Source of the DNA: Pseudomonadota bacterium
Lineage (GTDB): Bacteria; Pseudomonadota; Gammaproteobacteria; Burkholderiales; Rhodocyclaceae
Direction: 5' to 3'
DNA length: 64,000 nucleotides
NCBI GenBank assembly: GCA_008501585.1
Contig: QQUN01000035.1
Coordinates: 124,001 to 188,000 of the forward strand
The stretch's first letter is position 1. Every line of letters starts with the position of its first letter. Shown one piece after another: positions 27,140-36,794 of the stretch. The translations under genes were made by a program, and so were the position numbers. The notes below the pieces were generated by a model. The model did not search any database, was not told the origin of the DNA, and saw nothing but the letters and a program-made list of their open reading frames with translations.

Positions 27140-28473
27140 TGCGAAGCGCCTCCGCCGCCGGCCGGCTTGCGGCGGCGCCGACGGCGCTTGCGTGCCGTGC
27201 CCGGTTCGGGCTCGGTCAGCATGCCTTCGCGGGCGTTGCCGCCGGCATGGGCGAACTCGTGCCACCAGTCGACCTGGGCCATGTCGATCTCGCCCGACAG
27301 GGCGCGCAGGCGCAGGAAGTCCCAACCGGCTCGATAGCGGGGCTGCTCGAGCAGGCGGAAGGGCGCCTTGCCGGCGCGCTTGTCGAAACGCGGCTGCAGG
27401 GCCCAGATGTCCTTGATGTCGCCGGCGATACGCCGCGTGATGGCGAGTTTCTCGCCCTGCACGCTGAGCACCTCGTCCATGGCTTCGAACAGCGCCGGGT
27501 GGGTATGCTCGCCCTTGGCCTTGCGCGCTTCCCAGTTGGCCAGCACTTCGTGCCAGAGCAGGGTGGCGAACAGAAAACCGGGCGAGACCGGCTTGCCTTC
27601 GCGCACGCGCTCGTCGGTGTTCTCCAGTGAGGCCCACACGAAGCGCTCGCCCATGGGCTGCTCGAGAATCACGTCGAGCAGCGGCAGCAGGCCGTGGTGC
27701 AGGCCTTCTTCGCGCAGCTGCTTGAGGCACTTCACGGCGTGGCCCGAGAGCAGCAGCTTGAGCATTTCGTCGAACAGGCGTGCGGCGGGCACGTTGTCCA
27801 TCAAGGAGGCCATCTCGCGGATCGGGCGGCTGGCGGCCGGGTCGATGCTCAGGCCCAGCTTGGCGCCCAGGCGTACCGCACGCAGCATGCGCACCGGGTC
27901 TTCGCGGTAGCGTACTTTCGGGTCGCCGATCATGCGCAGGGTCTTCTGCTGCAGGTCGGCCACGCCGTGATGGTAGTCGAGGATCTGTTCGGTGGTCGGG
28001 TCGTAGTACAGCGCGTTGACGGTGAAGTCGCGGCGCAGGGCGTCTTCTTCCTGCGAGCCGAAGACGTTGTCGTGGAGGATGCGGCCGTGTTCGTCGGTGG
28101 AGGTGGCCGAGGCGTCCTGGGCGGCGCGGAAGGTCGAGACCTCCATCATCTCCGCACCGATCATCACGTGCACGATCTTGAAGCGGCGGCCGATGATGCG
28201 CGAACGGCGGAACAGGCGGCGGACTTCCTCCGGCGTCGCGCTGGTGGCGATGTCGAAATCTTTCGGCGTCAGGTTGGCCAGCAGGTCGCGCACCGCGCCG
28301 CCGACGATGAAGGCCTTGAAACCGGCCTCCTGCAGCACGGTGCATACCTTGCGTGCGGCGGGCGAGACGCGCTCGATGGGGATGCCATGGATCTGGGCGG
28401 GAATCAGGGCCGGGCCGTCGGTCGGGCCCGGTGCAGCGCGGCGAAAGACCTTGCGCAGCAATTTACGAATCAT
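27136..28473 (-). CDS. pcnB: Poly(A) polymerase I PcnB
   Basis: A 445-residue class II nucleotidyltransferase that adds 3' poly(A) tails to RNA and speeds RNA decay. The N-terminal catalytic head has GGAVRDLLANLTPKDFDIAT with the two metal-binding Asp, preceded by AFIVGG. The RNA-binding neck follows (REDPVRMLRAVRLGAKL), then the PcnB arginine-rich domain. The C-terminus is a basic tail (ARKRRRRRRKPAGGGG), usual for PcnB and not for the CCA-adding enzyme. It overlaps folK by four bases. Confidence 0.94.
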   Translation of the reverse strand: MIRKLLRKVFRRAAPGPTDGPALIPAQIHGIPIERVSPAARKVCTVLQEAGFKAFIVGGAVRDLLANLTPKDFDIATSATPEEVRRLFRRSRIIGRRFKIVHVMIGAEMMEVSTFRAAQDASATSTDEHGRILHDNVFGSQEEDALRRDFTVNALYYDPTTEQILDYHHGVADLQQKTLRMIGDPKVRYREDPVRMLRAVRLGAKLGLSIDPAASRPIREMASLMDNVPAARLFDEMLKLLLSGHAVKCLKQLREEGLHHGLLPLLDVILEQPMGERFVWASLENTDERVREGKPVSPGFLFATLLWHEVLANWEARKAKGEHTHPALFEAMDEVLSVQGEKLAITRRIAGDIKDIWALQPRFDKRAGKAPFRLLEQPRYRAGWDFLRLRALSGEIDMAQVDWWHEFAHAGGNAREGMLTEPEPGTARKRRRRRRKPAGGGGASQ

Positions 28474-28544
28474 TATGGGTGTCGATGTCTTGGAAGTTAA
28501 GCGGGCGATGATACCGCAGCGAGGGGTGCCGGCCTATGCTCGCG

Positions 28545-29207
28545 TTAGCGCAGGCTGATGACCGGCCAGGCATGCAGGCGGGCGTGTTCGCGCAGGGTGT
28601 CGTCCGGATCGACGGCCACCGGCTGGCTGACCCGCGCCAGCAGCGGCAAGTCGTTGTGCGAGTCGCTGTAGAACCAGCTGTTGTCGAAGCTGCCCATGTG
28701 CAGGCCGAGCGACTCGAGCCAGGCGTCGACCCGCTCGATCTTGCCCGCCTTGAATGCCGGCATGCCGCGCGGCTTGCCGGTGAATGCACCGTTTTCCTGT
28801 GCCGGAATGGTGGCGACCAGGTGCGGGATGCCGAACTCGCGCGCGATCGGCCCGGTGACGAAGCTGTTGGTGGCGGTGACGACGGCGATCAGCGCGCCCT
28901 CGCTGCGGTGCTTGTCGACCAGCGCGCGGGCCTTGGCGGTGACCATCGGGCGGATCGCCACGTCCATGAACTCGGCATGCCAGGCATCGAGCTGGGCGCG
29001 GTCGTGGCGGGCCAGCGGGGCGAGCTGGAAGTCGAGGAACGCGAAGATGTCCAGCGTGCCGGCCTTGTACTGCTCGTAGAAGGTGACGTTCTTGGTTTCA
29101 TACACTTCGCGGTCGAGCACGCCCTTGCCGATGAGGAATTCGGCCCAGGCAAAGTCGGAGTCGCCGGCCAGCAAGGTGTTGTCGAGGTCGAAAAGAACGA
29201 GATCCAT
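28545..29207 (-). CDS. HAD-IB family phosphatase
   Basis: A 220-residue haloacid-dehalogenase hydrolase. The nucleophile motif is FDLDNTLLAGDSD (6-18), motif II VTATNS, and motif IV SDSHNDLPLL; the position of motif III is usual for subfamily IB, which includes SerB and phosphatidylglycerol- or choline-phosphate phosphatases. The substrate is not known. It lies 12 bases after hda on the same strand in a conserved betaproteobacterial cluster (hda, HAD, pcnB, folK). Confidence 0.9.
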   Translation of the reverse strand: MDLVLFDLDNTLLAGDSDFAWAEFLIGKGVLDREVYETKNVTFYEQYKAGTLDIFAFLDFQLAPLARHDRAQLDAWHAEFMDVAIRPMVTAKARALVDKHRSEGALIAVVTATNSFVTGPIAREFGIPHLVATIPAQENGAFTGKPRGMPAFKAGKIERVDAWLESLGLHMGSFDNSWFYSDSHNDLPLLARVSQPVAVDPDDTLREHARLHAWPVISLR

Positions 29208-29219
29208 GGGGTGTCCGTG

Positions 29220-29879
29220 TCAGATGTCGAGGCCCGACTGCATCATCTCGCGCAGCAGGGGCAGGGTGATGGGGCGTTTGCGCACGAGCGAGGCGCGATC
29301 CAGCGCGTCGAGCGTGCTGAGCAGGCTGGGCATGTCGCGCCGGCCGTGGCGCATCAGGTAGGTGACGACATCGCCGTCGATGCGCAGCCCGCGCTGGGCG
29401 GCCAGCGTACTCAGAATCGCCGAGCGCGCGGCGTCGGTCAGGGGCTGGATTTCAAAGCCCAGGCACTGACCGATGCGGGTGCGCAGGTCTTCGCGCAGCT
29501 GCAGTGCCAGCGGCGGCTGGTCACCGGCCAGCAGCAGGGTCTGGCGGTGTTCGCGGGCGCGGTTGAAGGCATTGAACAGGGCAATGGCCGCGGGCTCGCC
29601 GAGTTGGTGCACATCATCCACTGCCAGCAGGCCGGGCGTGTCGGGGAGGGTGTCGCCCACCGCCTCGGCGCGCAGATAGACGCCGCCCGCCGCGGCGCAG
29701 GTGGCGCGCAGCAAGTGACTGCGCCCGGTGGCGGCGGCGCCCCACAGATACAGGTGGCCCATGCCCTGGCCCTGTGCCGTGGCGGCCAGCGCGGCCACCA
29801 GCGCGGCGTTGTCGCCGGCGAAGTAGTTGTCCAGCGTCGGCGGCGCGTCGAGCCGGATGTCGAGCACGAGTTGCTTCAT
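29220..29879 (-). CDS. hda: DnaA regulatory inactivator Hda
   Basis: A 219-residue AAA+ protein related to the DnaA ATPase core. With the sliding clamp it stimulates ATP hydrolysis by DnaA and so limits re-initiation of replication. It shows the N-terminal clamp-binding segment MKQLVLDI, PPTLDNYFAG, a Walker A-like GAAATGRSHLL (degenerate: TGRSH replaces GKT/S, as is usual in Hda), LLAVDDVHQLG, and the sensor II/lid region. The start overlaps the end of perM by four bases (ATGA). Confidence 0.92.
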   Translation of the reverse strand: MKQLVLDIRLDAPPTLDNYFAGDNAALVAALAATAQGQGMGHLYLWGAAATGRSHLLRATCAAAGGVYLRAEAVGDTLPDTPGLLAVDDVHQLGEPAAIALFNAFNRAREHRQTLLLAGDQPPLALQLREDLRTRIGQCLGFEIQPLTDAARSAILSTLAAQRGLRIDGDVVTYLMRHGRRDMPSLLSTLDALDRASLVRKRPITLPLLREMMQSGLDI

Positions 29880-30967
29880 GCGGGGCCGTCCTTGGGGGGC
29901 TCGTCGCCAAGATACACATGGCTGGCAAAGTAGGCACTGCGCAACTCGCGCAGGCCGACCAGCAGGGCGGCGCTGGCGGGCAGGGCGACCAGCACGCCGA
30001 CAAAGCCGAACAGCTCGCCGAAAGCCATCAAGGCAAAGATGACGGCCAGCGGATGCAGACCGATGCGCTCGCCGACCAGGTAGGGGGTGAGCAGGAAGCT
30101 CTCCACCAGCTGGCCGATGGTGTAGACGATGGCCACGCCGATGATCGGCGGCCAGCCCGCGTTTTGCAGTACGGCCGAGAGCAGTGCCAGCACCAGCCCG
30201 GTGCTGAAGCCAACGAAGGGGACGAACACCAGCAGGCCGGTAATCACGCCCACCGGCAGCGCAAAACGCAAGCCCGCCAGCCACAGGCCAATGCTGTAGA
30301 ACACCGCCAGCAGCAGCATGACCGACAGCTGGCCGCGCAGGAATTCGGACATCACCTCGTCGATATCGCCCATGATCCGCGAACTGCGCGCGAGCATCGG
30401 GCGCGGGATGATGGCGCGCACGCCCTCGACGATATGCGGCCACTCCTGCAGCAGGTAGAACATCACCATCGGGATCAGCAGCACCGTGGCAAAGAAGCCG
30501 ACCACCGCCATGCCGCCGGTGGTGGCCTTCTTCAGCAGGCCGGGCAGCACATCCTGGGCAGTGCTCCAGTTCTCGGCCACCCACTGGCGCACCGAGGCGG
30601 CATCGAGCTGCACGCTGATGTCGAACTGTTCCTTGAGCAGCGGCAGCACACGCTGGTTGAGCATGTCGACCAGGTCGGGCAGGTGGGTGACCAGGGTGAC
30701 CGCCTCGCGGTACACCATCGGCACCAGGATCAGCACCAGCAAGGACAACAGCAGGCCTTGCAGCAGGATCACCAGCAGCACGGCCGCTGCACGCGGCAGC
30801 CGCCGGGCGACCAGCCAGTTGACGGCCGGGTCGCTGATGTAGGCGAGTACCGCGGCAATGGCAAAGGGCGCCAGGATCGGCGACAGCAGCCACAGCAGCA
30901 CGAGCAGGGCAAGGCCGACACCGAGCCAGGCGGCGGTTTGCATTTGGCGGGCACGAAGCGAGTACAT
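29876..30967 (-). CDS. AI-2E/PerM family membrane protein
   Basis: A 363-residue inner-membrane protein with about eight TM segments, starting MYSLRARQMQTAAWLG. It has the family's central glycine-rich region (VGVITGLLVFVPFVGFSTG) and a conserved end LPASAALLVGLRELR. Members include AI-2 exporters, Na+/H+ antiporters and proteins of unknown function; this one is placed only in the family. ATG 30967 is used rather than upstream in-frame codons because those would read into the divergent purM promoter region and lack similarity. Coupled to hda by a 4-base overlap. Confidence 0.9.
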   Translation of the reverse strand: MYSLRARQMQTAAWLGVGLALLVLLWLLSPILAPFAIAAVLAYISDPAVNWLVARRLPRAAAVLLVILLQGLLLSLLVLILVPMVYREAVTLVTHLPDLVDMLNQRVLPLLKEQFDISVQLDAASVRQWVAENWSTAQDVLPGLLKKATTGGMAVVGFFATVLLIPMVMFYLLQEWPHIVEGVRAIIPRPMLARSSRIMGDIDEVMSEFLRGQLSVMLLLAVFYSIGLWLAGLRFALPVGVITGLLVFVPFVGFSTGLVLALLSAVLQNAGWPPIIGVAIVYTIGQLVESFLLTPYLVGERIGLHPLAVIFALMAFGELFGFVGVLVALPASAALLVGLRELRSAYFASHVYLGDEPPKDGPA

Positions 30968-31091
30968 TCGATGTAAAATGCGGGGTTTGGTGCGGGGCCC
31001 GGCGGGTTCGCCGGGAGAAATGCCCGTACTGTAGTCGCAAGCGTGGGCGGGCTCAAGCGCGCCGCCATGCCAGCGCCATCGATTCTGGAGA

Positions 31092-32135
31092 GTGACCACC
31101 TTGACCGCCCTGACTTATCGCGACGCCGGCGTCGACATCGTGGCCGGCGATGCCCTCGTCGATCGCATCAAACCCATGGCCAAGCGCACCATGCGCCCCG
31201 AAGTGCTCGGCAGCATCGGCGGCTTTGGCGCCCTGTTCGAGCTGTCCGGCAAGTACAAGGAGCCGGTGCTGGTCTCCGGCACCGACGGCGTGGGCACCAA
31301 GCTCAAGCTGGCCTTCGAACTGAACAAGCACGACACCGTCGGCCAGGACCTGGTCGCCATGAGCGTGAACGACATCCTGGTGCAGGGCGCCGAGCCGCTG
31401 TTCTTCCTAGACTACTTCGCCTGCGGCAAGCTCGATGTGGACACCGCCGCCGACGTGGTCAAGGGCATCGCCCACGGCTGCGAGCTGGCCGGCTGCGCGC
31501 TGATCGGTGGCGAGACCGCCGAGATGCCGGGCATGTACCCGGCCGGCGAATACGATCTGGCCGGCTTCGCCGTCGGTGGCGTCGAGAAGGCCGAGATCAT
31601 CACCGGCGAGCATATCGCCGAGGGCGACGTGGTGCTGGGCCTGGCCTCCAGCGGCGCGCACTCCAACGGCTACTCGCTGATCCGCAAGATCATCGAACTC
31701 ACCAAACCGAACATGGACGCCGACTTCCACGGTCGTCCGCTGCGCGACGTGGTGATGGAGCCGACCCGCATCTATGTGAAGCCCCTGCTGGCGCTGATGA
31801 AGGCCCACCCGGGGCTGGTCAAGGGCATGGCCCACATCACCGGTGGCGGCCTGCTCGAGAACGTGCCGCGTGTGCTGCCCGAGGGGCTCACCGCCGAGTT
31901 GCGCGCCGATGCCTGGCAGCTGCCGCCGCTGTTCCAGTGGCTGCAGGGCGCGGGCAACATCGAGGCCAACGAGATGTACCGCACCTTCAACTGCGGTATC
32001 GGCATGGTGGTTGTTGTGTCGGCCGGGCAGGCTGCCACGGCCGCCGAGCAGCTGCGTGCGGCAGGCGAGACGGTGTATGAACTCGGCCGCATCCGCGCCA
32101 GTGCCGAGGGCGAAGCGCCGACGGTGGTCTGCTGA
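31092..32135 (+). CDS. purM: Phosphoribosylformylglycinamidine cyclo-ligase PurM
   Basis: A 347-residue AIR synthetase of purine synthesis that closes the imidazole ring with ATP. It shows [56 protein letters not shown] and [16 protein letters not shown]. The start is uncertain: GTG at 31092 directly abuts the GGAGAG at 31087-31092, whereas TTG at 31101 lies ten bases beyond GGAG and is in better ribosome-binding range, giving [13 protein letters not shown]. It is divergent from perM, with a TAAAAT (-10-like) at 30974-30979 in the shared region, and is followed by a strong terminator. Confidence 0.95.
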   Translation: MTTLTALTYRDAGVDIVAGDALVDRIKPMAKRTMRPEVLGSIGGFGALFELSGKYKEPVLVSGTDGVGTKLKLAFELNKHDTVGQDLVAMSVNDILVQGAEPLFFLDYFACGKLDVDTAADVVKGIAHGCELAGCALIGGETAEMPGMYPAGEYDLAGFAVGGVEKAEIITGEHIAEGDVVLGLASSGAHSNGYSLIRKIIELTKPNMDADFHGRPLRDVVMEPTRIYVKPLLALMKAHPGLVKGMAHITGGGLLENVPRVLPEGLTAELRADAWQLPPLFQWLQGAGNIEANEMYRTFNCGIGMVVVVSAGQAATAAEQLRAAGETVYELGRIRASAEGEAPTVVC

Positions 32136-32154
32136 GCGGCAGACCATGTGCATC

Positions 32155-32187
32155 AAAAAAACCCCGGCTGGCCCGGGGTTTTGTTTT
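32155..32187 (+). terminator. Bidirectional-type terminator after purM
   Basis: A 9-bp stem AAACCCCGG (32159-32167) and CCGGGGTTT (32173-32181) has a 5-nt loop, with A-run before and TTTTGTTTT after. It lies 20 bases after the purM stop. Confidence 0.9.
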
Positions 32188-32294
32188 GGGCGCTTATTTG
32201 GTACGAATGTGCGATTGTCGGCAACTCCGGCAGGATGTGGCGGTCGGAGAATGAGGCCGTCCGCCAGGCAGGACAGGAATTCGGTGAACAGACG

Positions 32295-33341
32295 ATGCGT
32301 TTGACAAGCAAGAAGGGTGTGATCGCGCTGTGGCTGCTGTGTCTTGCCGGTGCGACGGCGGCACAGAATGGCGATGCGGGCACTACCGCGCCGCCGGCCA
32401 CGGCGGTCGAGGCGCACACGGTGGGGCGCCTGAATCTGGTCGATGACGTGAGCGCGGTCGGCACGCTGCGCTCGGCCGAGTCGGTCATGCTGCGCCCCGA
32501 GATGGCCGGGCGGATCGCGACGATCGGTTTCGTCGAAGGGCGGCCGGTCAAGCGTGGCGAGCTGCTCATCGGCCTCGATGCCTCGGTAGAGGCGGCCGAA
32601 CTGCAGCAGGCCCGCGCTGCCCTGTCGCTGGCGCAGGCCAACTTTCGCCGTACCGAAGACCTGTTCCACAAGAAATTCGTCAGCCAGCGGGCGCTGGACG
32701 AGGCCCGCGCCGGCCTGCGCGTCGCCGAGGCGGCCGACCAGGTGGCGGCCGCACGCCTGGCGCGCATGAGCGTGCGGGCGCCGTTCGACGGCATTGTCGG
32801 CATTCGCAAGGTGAGCGTGGGCGACTATGTGAAAGAGGGGGCCGACCTGGTCAATCTCGAAGCCATTGATACGCTCAAGGTCGATTTCCGCCTGCCCGAG
32901 CGCCATGTCGGCCACCTGGCCGTGGGGCAGAAGGTGGCGGTGCTGACCGACGCGCTCGGCAGCGAGCCGTTTGCCGCCACGGTGAGCGCCATCGACCCGC
33001 TGATCGACGCCGAAGGCCGCGCCATTCGCCTGCAGGCCACGCTGGACAACCGCGCCGGCAAGCTGCGCCCGGGCATGTTTGCCCGCGTGCGGCTGAGCCT
33101 GGGCGAGGCGCGCTCCGCGCTGGTGGTGCCCGAGCAGGCGCTGGTGCCCACGGCCGAAGGGCAGTTCGTGTTCCGCATCATCGACGGCAAGGCGCAGCGC
33201 ACCGCGGTGCAGGTGGGTCGCCGGCAAGGCACTTCGGTGGAAATTGTCGATGGCCTGGCCGAAGGCGTCGAGGTGGTCACCGCCGGTCAGATCAAGCTGC
33301 GTGACGGCGCCCCGGTGCGAACCGTGGCCCCCGCCCGCTAA
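32295..33341 (+). CDS. RND efflux periplasmic adaptor (MexA/AcrA-like)
   Basis: A 348-residue membrane-fusion protein with a signal peptide (MRLTSKKGVIALWLLCLAGATAAQ) and the HlyD order: beta-barrel edge, lipoyl half-motif (GRIATIGFVEGRPVKRGELLIGLD), short alpha-hairpin with FRRTEDLFHKKFVSQRALDEA, second lipoyl half (VRAPFDGIVGIRKVSVGDYV), then beta-barrel and membrane-proximal domains. ATG 32295 is used because the in-frame region upstream contains the purM terminator. It stands 12 bases before an HAE1-type RND gene. No outer-membrane channel gene is adjacent, so a shared TolC-type channel is likely. Substrate unknown. Confidence 0.9.
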   Translation: MRLTSKKGVIALWLLCLAGATAAQNGDAGTTAPPATAVEAHTVGRLNLVDDVSAVGTLRSAESVMLRPEMAGRIATIGFVEGRPVKRGELLIGLDASVEAAELQQARAALSLAQANFRRTEDLFHKKFVSQRALDEARAGLRVAEAADQVAAARLARMSVRAPFDGIVGIRKVSVGDYVKEGADLVNLEAIDTLKVDFRLPERHVGHLAVGQKVAVLTDALGSEPFAATVSAIDPLIDAEGRAIRLQATLDNRAGKLRPGMFARVRLSLGEARSALVVPEQALVPTAEGQFVFRIIDGKAQRTAVQVGRRQGTSVEIVDGLAEGVEVVTAGQIKLRDGAPVRTVAPAR

Positions 33342-33353
33342 AGCCGAGCGGCC

Positions 33354-36300
33354 ATGATTCTCTCCGACATCTGTGTTCGCCGGCCGGTGTTTGCCACCGT
33401 GCTGTCGCTGGTGCTGATCCTCGTCGGCCTGGTGTCCTTCACCCGCCTGACGGTGCGCGAGTACCCGAAGATCGACGAGCCGGTGGTCACCGTCAGCACC
33501 CGTTACACCGGCGCCAGCCCGGCGATCATGGAGTCGCAGGTCACCAAGCCGCTGGAAGATTCGCTGGCCGGCATCGAAGGCGTCGATGTGCTGACCTCGA
33601 TCAGCCGCCAGGAGTCGAGCCAGATCTCGGTGCGCTTCCGCCTCGAGCGCGACCCCGACAGCGCCGCCGCCGATGTGCGCGACCGCGTCTCGCGGGTGCG
33701 CCGGCAGCTGCCCGACGATGTCGACGACCCGGTCATCTCCAAGGTCGAGGCGGACGCCAGCCCCATCATCTACCTGGCCTTCTCGTCGGACCGCCACTCG
33801 CCGCTGGACGTCACCGACGTGGCCAGCCGCATCGTCAAGCCACGCCTGCAGACCCTGCCCGGCGCGGCCGACGTGCGCGTGTTCGGCGACCGCGAGTACG
33901 CCATGCGCATCTGGCTCGACCGCGAGCGCCTGTCGGCCTACGGGCTGACCGTGCAGGACGTGGAAGCCGCGCTGCGGGCGCAGAACGTCGAGGTGCCCGC
34001 CGGCCTGATCGAAAGCCGCTCGCGTGAATTTGCCGTGGTGGCGCGAACCGACCTCAACGACATCAGCCAGTTCGAGAACGTGGTGGTGCGCGCCCCGATC
34101 GGCGCCGACGGCTACCCGGTGCGCCTGCGCGATGTCGGTCGGGTCGAGGTCGCCGCCGCCTCCGAACGCACCTCCGCGCACTTCAATGGCAAGCCGGCCG
34201 TGGCGCTGGGCCTCATCAAGCAGGCCACGGCCAATCCGCTGGACCTCTCCAAGGCCCTGCGCGACGAGCTGCCGCGCATCTCCGACGGCCTGCCCGAGGG
34301 CATGACCGTCACCATCGCCAACGACTACACGGTGTTCATCGACCGCTCCATCCGCGCCGTGTTCATGACCATCGGCGAAGCCGTGCTGCTGGTGCTGGCG
34401 ATCATCTTCTTCTTCCTGCGCAACTGGCGCGCCACGCTGGTGCCGCTGGTCACCATCCCGGTGTCGCTGATCGGCGCCTTCACGCTGATGCTGGTGATGG
34501 GCTTCTCCATCAACACGCTCACCTTGCTGGCGCTGGTGCTGGCCGTGGGGCTGGTGGTGGACGACGCCATCGTGGTGCTCGAAAACATCCACCGCCACCT
34601 CGAGATGGGCAAGACCCGCTTCCAGGCCGCGCTCGACGGCGCCAAGGAGATCGGCTTTGCCGTGGTCGCCATGACGCTCACCCTCGCCGCGGTGTACGCC
34701 CCGGTGGCCTTCATGACCGGGCGCACCGGCAAGCTGTTCATCGAATTCGCGCTCACCCTCGCCGGCGCGGTGATCGTCTCCGGCTTCGTGGCGCTCAGCC
34801 TGTCGCCCATGATGTGCTCCAAACTGCTCAAGCACGAAACCGGCCACGGCCGCGTCTACAACGCCATCGAGGCCGTGCTGGGCGGCATGACTCACGGCTA
34901 CCGGCGCATCCTCGCCGGCGCCCTCAAGGCGCGCTGGCTGGTGCTGCTGGTGTTCGCGCTGGTGGTGGGCGCCTCGGCCTGGCTGCTCGATACGCTCAAG
35001 TCGGAGCTGTCGCCGGTCGAAGACCGCGGCTTCATCATCGGCGTGTTCAGCGGCCCCGAAGGCGCCACCATCGACTACATGGACCGCTACACCCGCCAGC
35101 TCGAAGCCCTGTATGCCGACACGTCCGACGTGTCACGCTACTTCGTCGTCTCCGGCAGCCCCACGGTGTCGCAAGGCATCTCCTTTGGCGGCCTCAAGGA
35201 CTGGTCCGAGCGCGACACCCGCTCGCCACAGATCGCGCGCGACCTGCTGCCCGGCTTCCTCGCCGTACCCGGCATCCGCGCCTTTCCGGTCACCCCGCCG
35301 TCGCTCGGGCAGAGCGCCCGCTCGCAGCCGATCAATCTCGTCATCGTCACCTCCGCCAGCTACACCGAACTGGCCGAGGTGGCCGACCAGATGCTGCAGG
35401 AAATGGCCAAGGACCCGCGCTTCATCGCGGCCGACATCGACCTCAAGCTCACCAAGCCCGAAGTCACCGTGCAGGTCGACCGCGACAAGGCGGCCGACCT
35501 CGGCGTGTCGGTCGAACAGATCGGCCGCACGCTCGAAACCCTGCTCGGCGGCCGGCAGGTCACCCGCTTCAAGCGCGACGCCGAGCAATACGACGTCATC
35601 GTCCAGCTCGACGCCGCCGGCCGCAGCGTGCCCAACGACATCCGCGACCTCTACGTGCGCAGCGGTGCCGGCGAGATGATCCCGCTCGCCAGCCTCATCA
35701 CCGTCGACGAAGCCGTCGCCCCGCGCGAACTCAACCACTTCGCCCAGCGCCGGGCGGTGACCATCACCGCCAACCTGACCGACGACTTTGCCCTCGGCGA
35801 AGCGCTCACCGAGCTCGAAACCATCGCCGCGCGGGTGCTGCCGGCCGACTACGCCATCGACTACAACGGCCAGAGCCGTGAATTCAAGATCAGCTCCGGC
35901 GGCCTGCTGCTCACCTTCATCCTCGCCGTGGTGTTCATCTATCTGGTGCTCTCGGCCCAGTTCGAAAGCTTCCGCGACCCCTTCACCATCATGCTCACCG
36001 TGCCCCTGTCCATGACCGGCGCGCTCGCCGCACTATGGATGACCGGCGGCACACTCAATGTCTACAGCCAGATCGGCCTGGTCACGCTGATCGGCCTCAT
36101 CACCCGCCACGGCATCCTCATCGTCGAATTCGCCAACCAGCTGCGCGAGCGCGGCGAGGCGCTGGTCACCGCCATCACCGACGCCGCCGTGCTGCGCCTG
36201 CGGCCGATCCTCATGACTACCGGCGCAACGATTCTGGGCGCCATTCCGCTGGCGCTGGCCACCGGCGCCGGGGCCGAGAGTCGGCAGCAGATCGGGTGGG

Positions 36301-36431
36301 TGATCGTTGGCGGGCTCGCTTTTGGCACCGTGCTGACGCTGTTCGTCGTGCCCGTCGTCTATACGCTCATCGCGCCGCGGGTTCGGGCGGCGGCCGGGGC
36401 GGCTGGGGCGGCGGTCGCGGCCGAGTCGTAG
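33354..36431 (+). CDS. HAE1-family RND multidrug efflux transporter
   Basis: A 1025-residue inner-membrane proton antiporter, normal length for the AcrB-like family. It starts MILSDICVRRPVFATVLSL. The TM4 proton-relay segment VGLVVDDAIVVLENIHRH carries the Asp pair of hydrophobe/amphiphile exporters, unlike the metal-type motif of the CusA gene at 3069. The second repeat has RHGILIVEFANQLRERG. Substrates cannot be deduced. The C-terminus is Ala-rich. It forms a two-gene operon with the upstream adaptor. Confidence 0.94.
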   Translation: MILSDICVRRPVFATVLSLVLILVGLVSFTRLTVREYPKIDEPVVTVSTRYTGASPAIMESQVTKPLEDSLAGIEGVDVLTSISRQESSQISVRFRLERDPDSAAADVRDRVSRVRRQLPDDVDDPVISKVEADASPIIYLAFSSDRHSPLDVTDVASRIVKPRLQTLPGAADVRVFGDREYAMRIWLDRERLSAYGLTVQDVEAALRAQNVEVPAGLIESRSREFAVVARTDLNDISQFENVVVRAPIGADGYPVRLRDVGRVEVAAASERTSAHFNGKPAVALGLIKQATANPLDLSKALRDELPRISDGLPEGMTVTIANDYTVFIDRSIRAVFMTIGEAVLLVLAIIFFFLRNWRATLVPLVTIPVSLIGAFTLMLVMGFSINTLTLLALVLAVGLVVDDAIVVLENIHRHLEMGKTRFQAALDGAKEIGFAVVAMTLTLAAVYAPVAFMTGRTGKLFIEFALTLAGAVIVSGFVALSLSPMMCSKLLKHETGHGRVYNAIEAVLGGMTHGYRRILAGALKARWLVLLVFALVVGASAWLLDTLKSELSPVEDRGFIIGVFSGPEGATIDYMDRYTRQLEALYADTSDVSRYFVVSGSPTVSQGISFGGLKDWSERDTRSPQIARDLLPGFLAVPGIRAFPVTPPSLGQSARSQPINLVIVTSASYTELAEVADQMLQEMAKDPRFIAADIDLKLTKPEVTVQVDRDKAADLGVSVEQIGRTLETLLGGRQVTRFKRDAEQYDVIVQLDAAGRSVPNDIRDLYVRSGAGEMIPLASLITVDEAVAPRELNHFAQRRAVTITANLTDDFALGEALTELETIAARVLPADYAIDYNGQSREFKISSGGLLLTFILAVVFIYLVLSAQFESFRDPFTIMLTVPLSMTGALAALWMTGGTLNVYSQIGLVTLIGLITRHGILIVEFANQLRERGEALVTAITDAAVLRLRPILMTTGATILGAIPLALATGAGAESRQQIGWVIVGGLAFGTVLTLFVVPVVYTLIAPRVRAAAGAAGAAVAAES

Positions 36432-36485
36432 GGCCGGTTTCAACCGGCCATCGGTTTCCTTCCGGTCGTTGGTTTTTCGACGGGA

Positions 36486-36646
36486 CGTTGGCCGGGTCTC
36501 GCCCCGGCGGGCGAGTAACTTCTTTGTCGCGACAAAGAAGTCACCAAGAAAACGCCCCCGCTGTACCGCCGGCTTCGCCGGTCCCCTCACTCCGCCCGCA
36601 CCCGGCGGGTCGTGTCGCAAACTCGCCCTTCGGGCTCAGACAGCGA
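36486..36646 (+). repeat. Structured dispersed repeat, copy A
   Basis: Copy A starts with a 29-nt core (36486-36514) that is a perfect reverse complement of 38184-38212. It is followed by a 22-bp perfect palindrome (36519-36540, arms CTTCTTTGTCG and CGACAAAGAAG) and, about 100 nt after the core, by a second block (36616-36646) matching 38050-38080 inverted with two mismatches. The order and spacing of core, palindrome and second block are the same in both copies. The unit is non-coding as far as I can see and its name is unknown to me. Confidence 0.8.
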
Positions 36647-36751
36647 CACGACAATTCCCGCCGGTCACGGCCTCCGTTCGGCGGTACAGAAGGGGAAAGG
36701 CGCGCGGGCTCGGCTTCGCCATCGCCCGTGCAGAAAAACGCCACCCCGTAG

Positions 36752-36794
36752 GGTGGGCGGCTTGCCGCCCACCATCGTGCCTCACGATGGTGGG
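36752..36794. repeat. Two mutually exclusive hairpins
   Basis: Hairpin 1 has a 10-bp stem (GGTGGGCGGC 36752-36761 with its complement 36764-36773, loop TT). Hairpin 2 has a 12-bp stem (CCCACCATCGTG 36768-36779 with its complement 36783-36794, loop CCT). They share CCCACC, so only one can form at a time. This looks like a palindromic intergenic repeat element rather than a gene regulator. Confidence 0.6.

Noticed and set aside
31407-34895. A very long open frame of about 1160 codons on the minus strand, opposite purM and the RND pair
   Set aside because: Its product is rich in His, Arg, Gln and Gly with no recognisable domain, which is typical of an antisense frame in GC-rich coding DNA. It crosses the purM terminator and lies opposite three well-supported genes.
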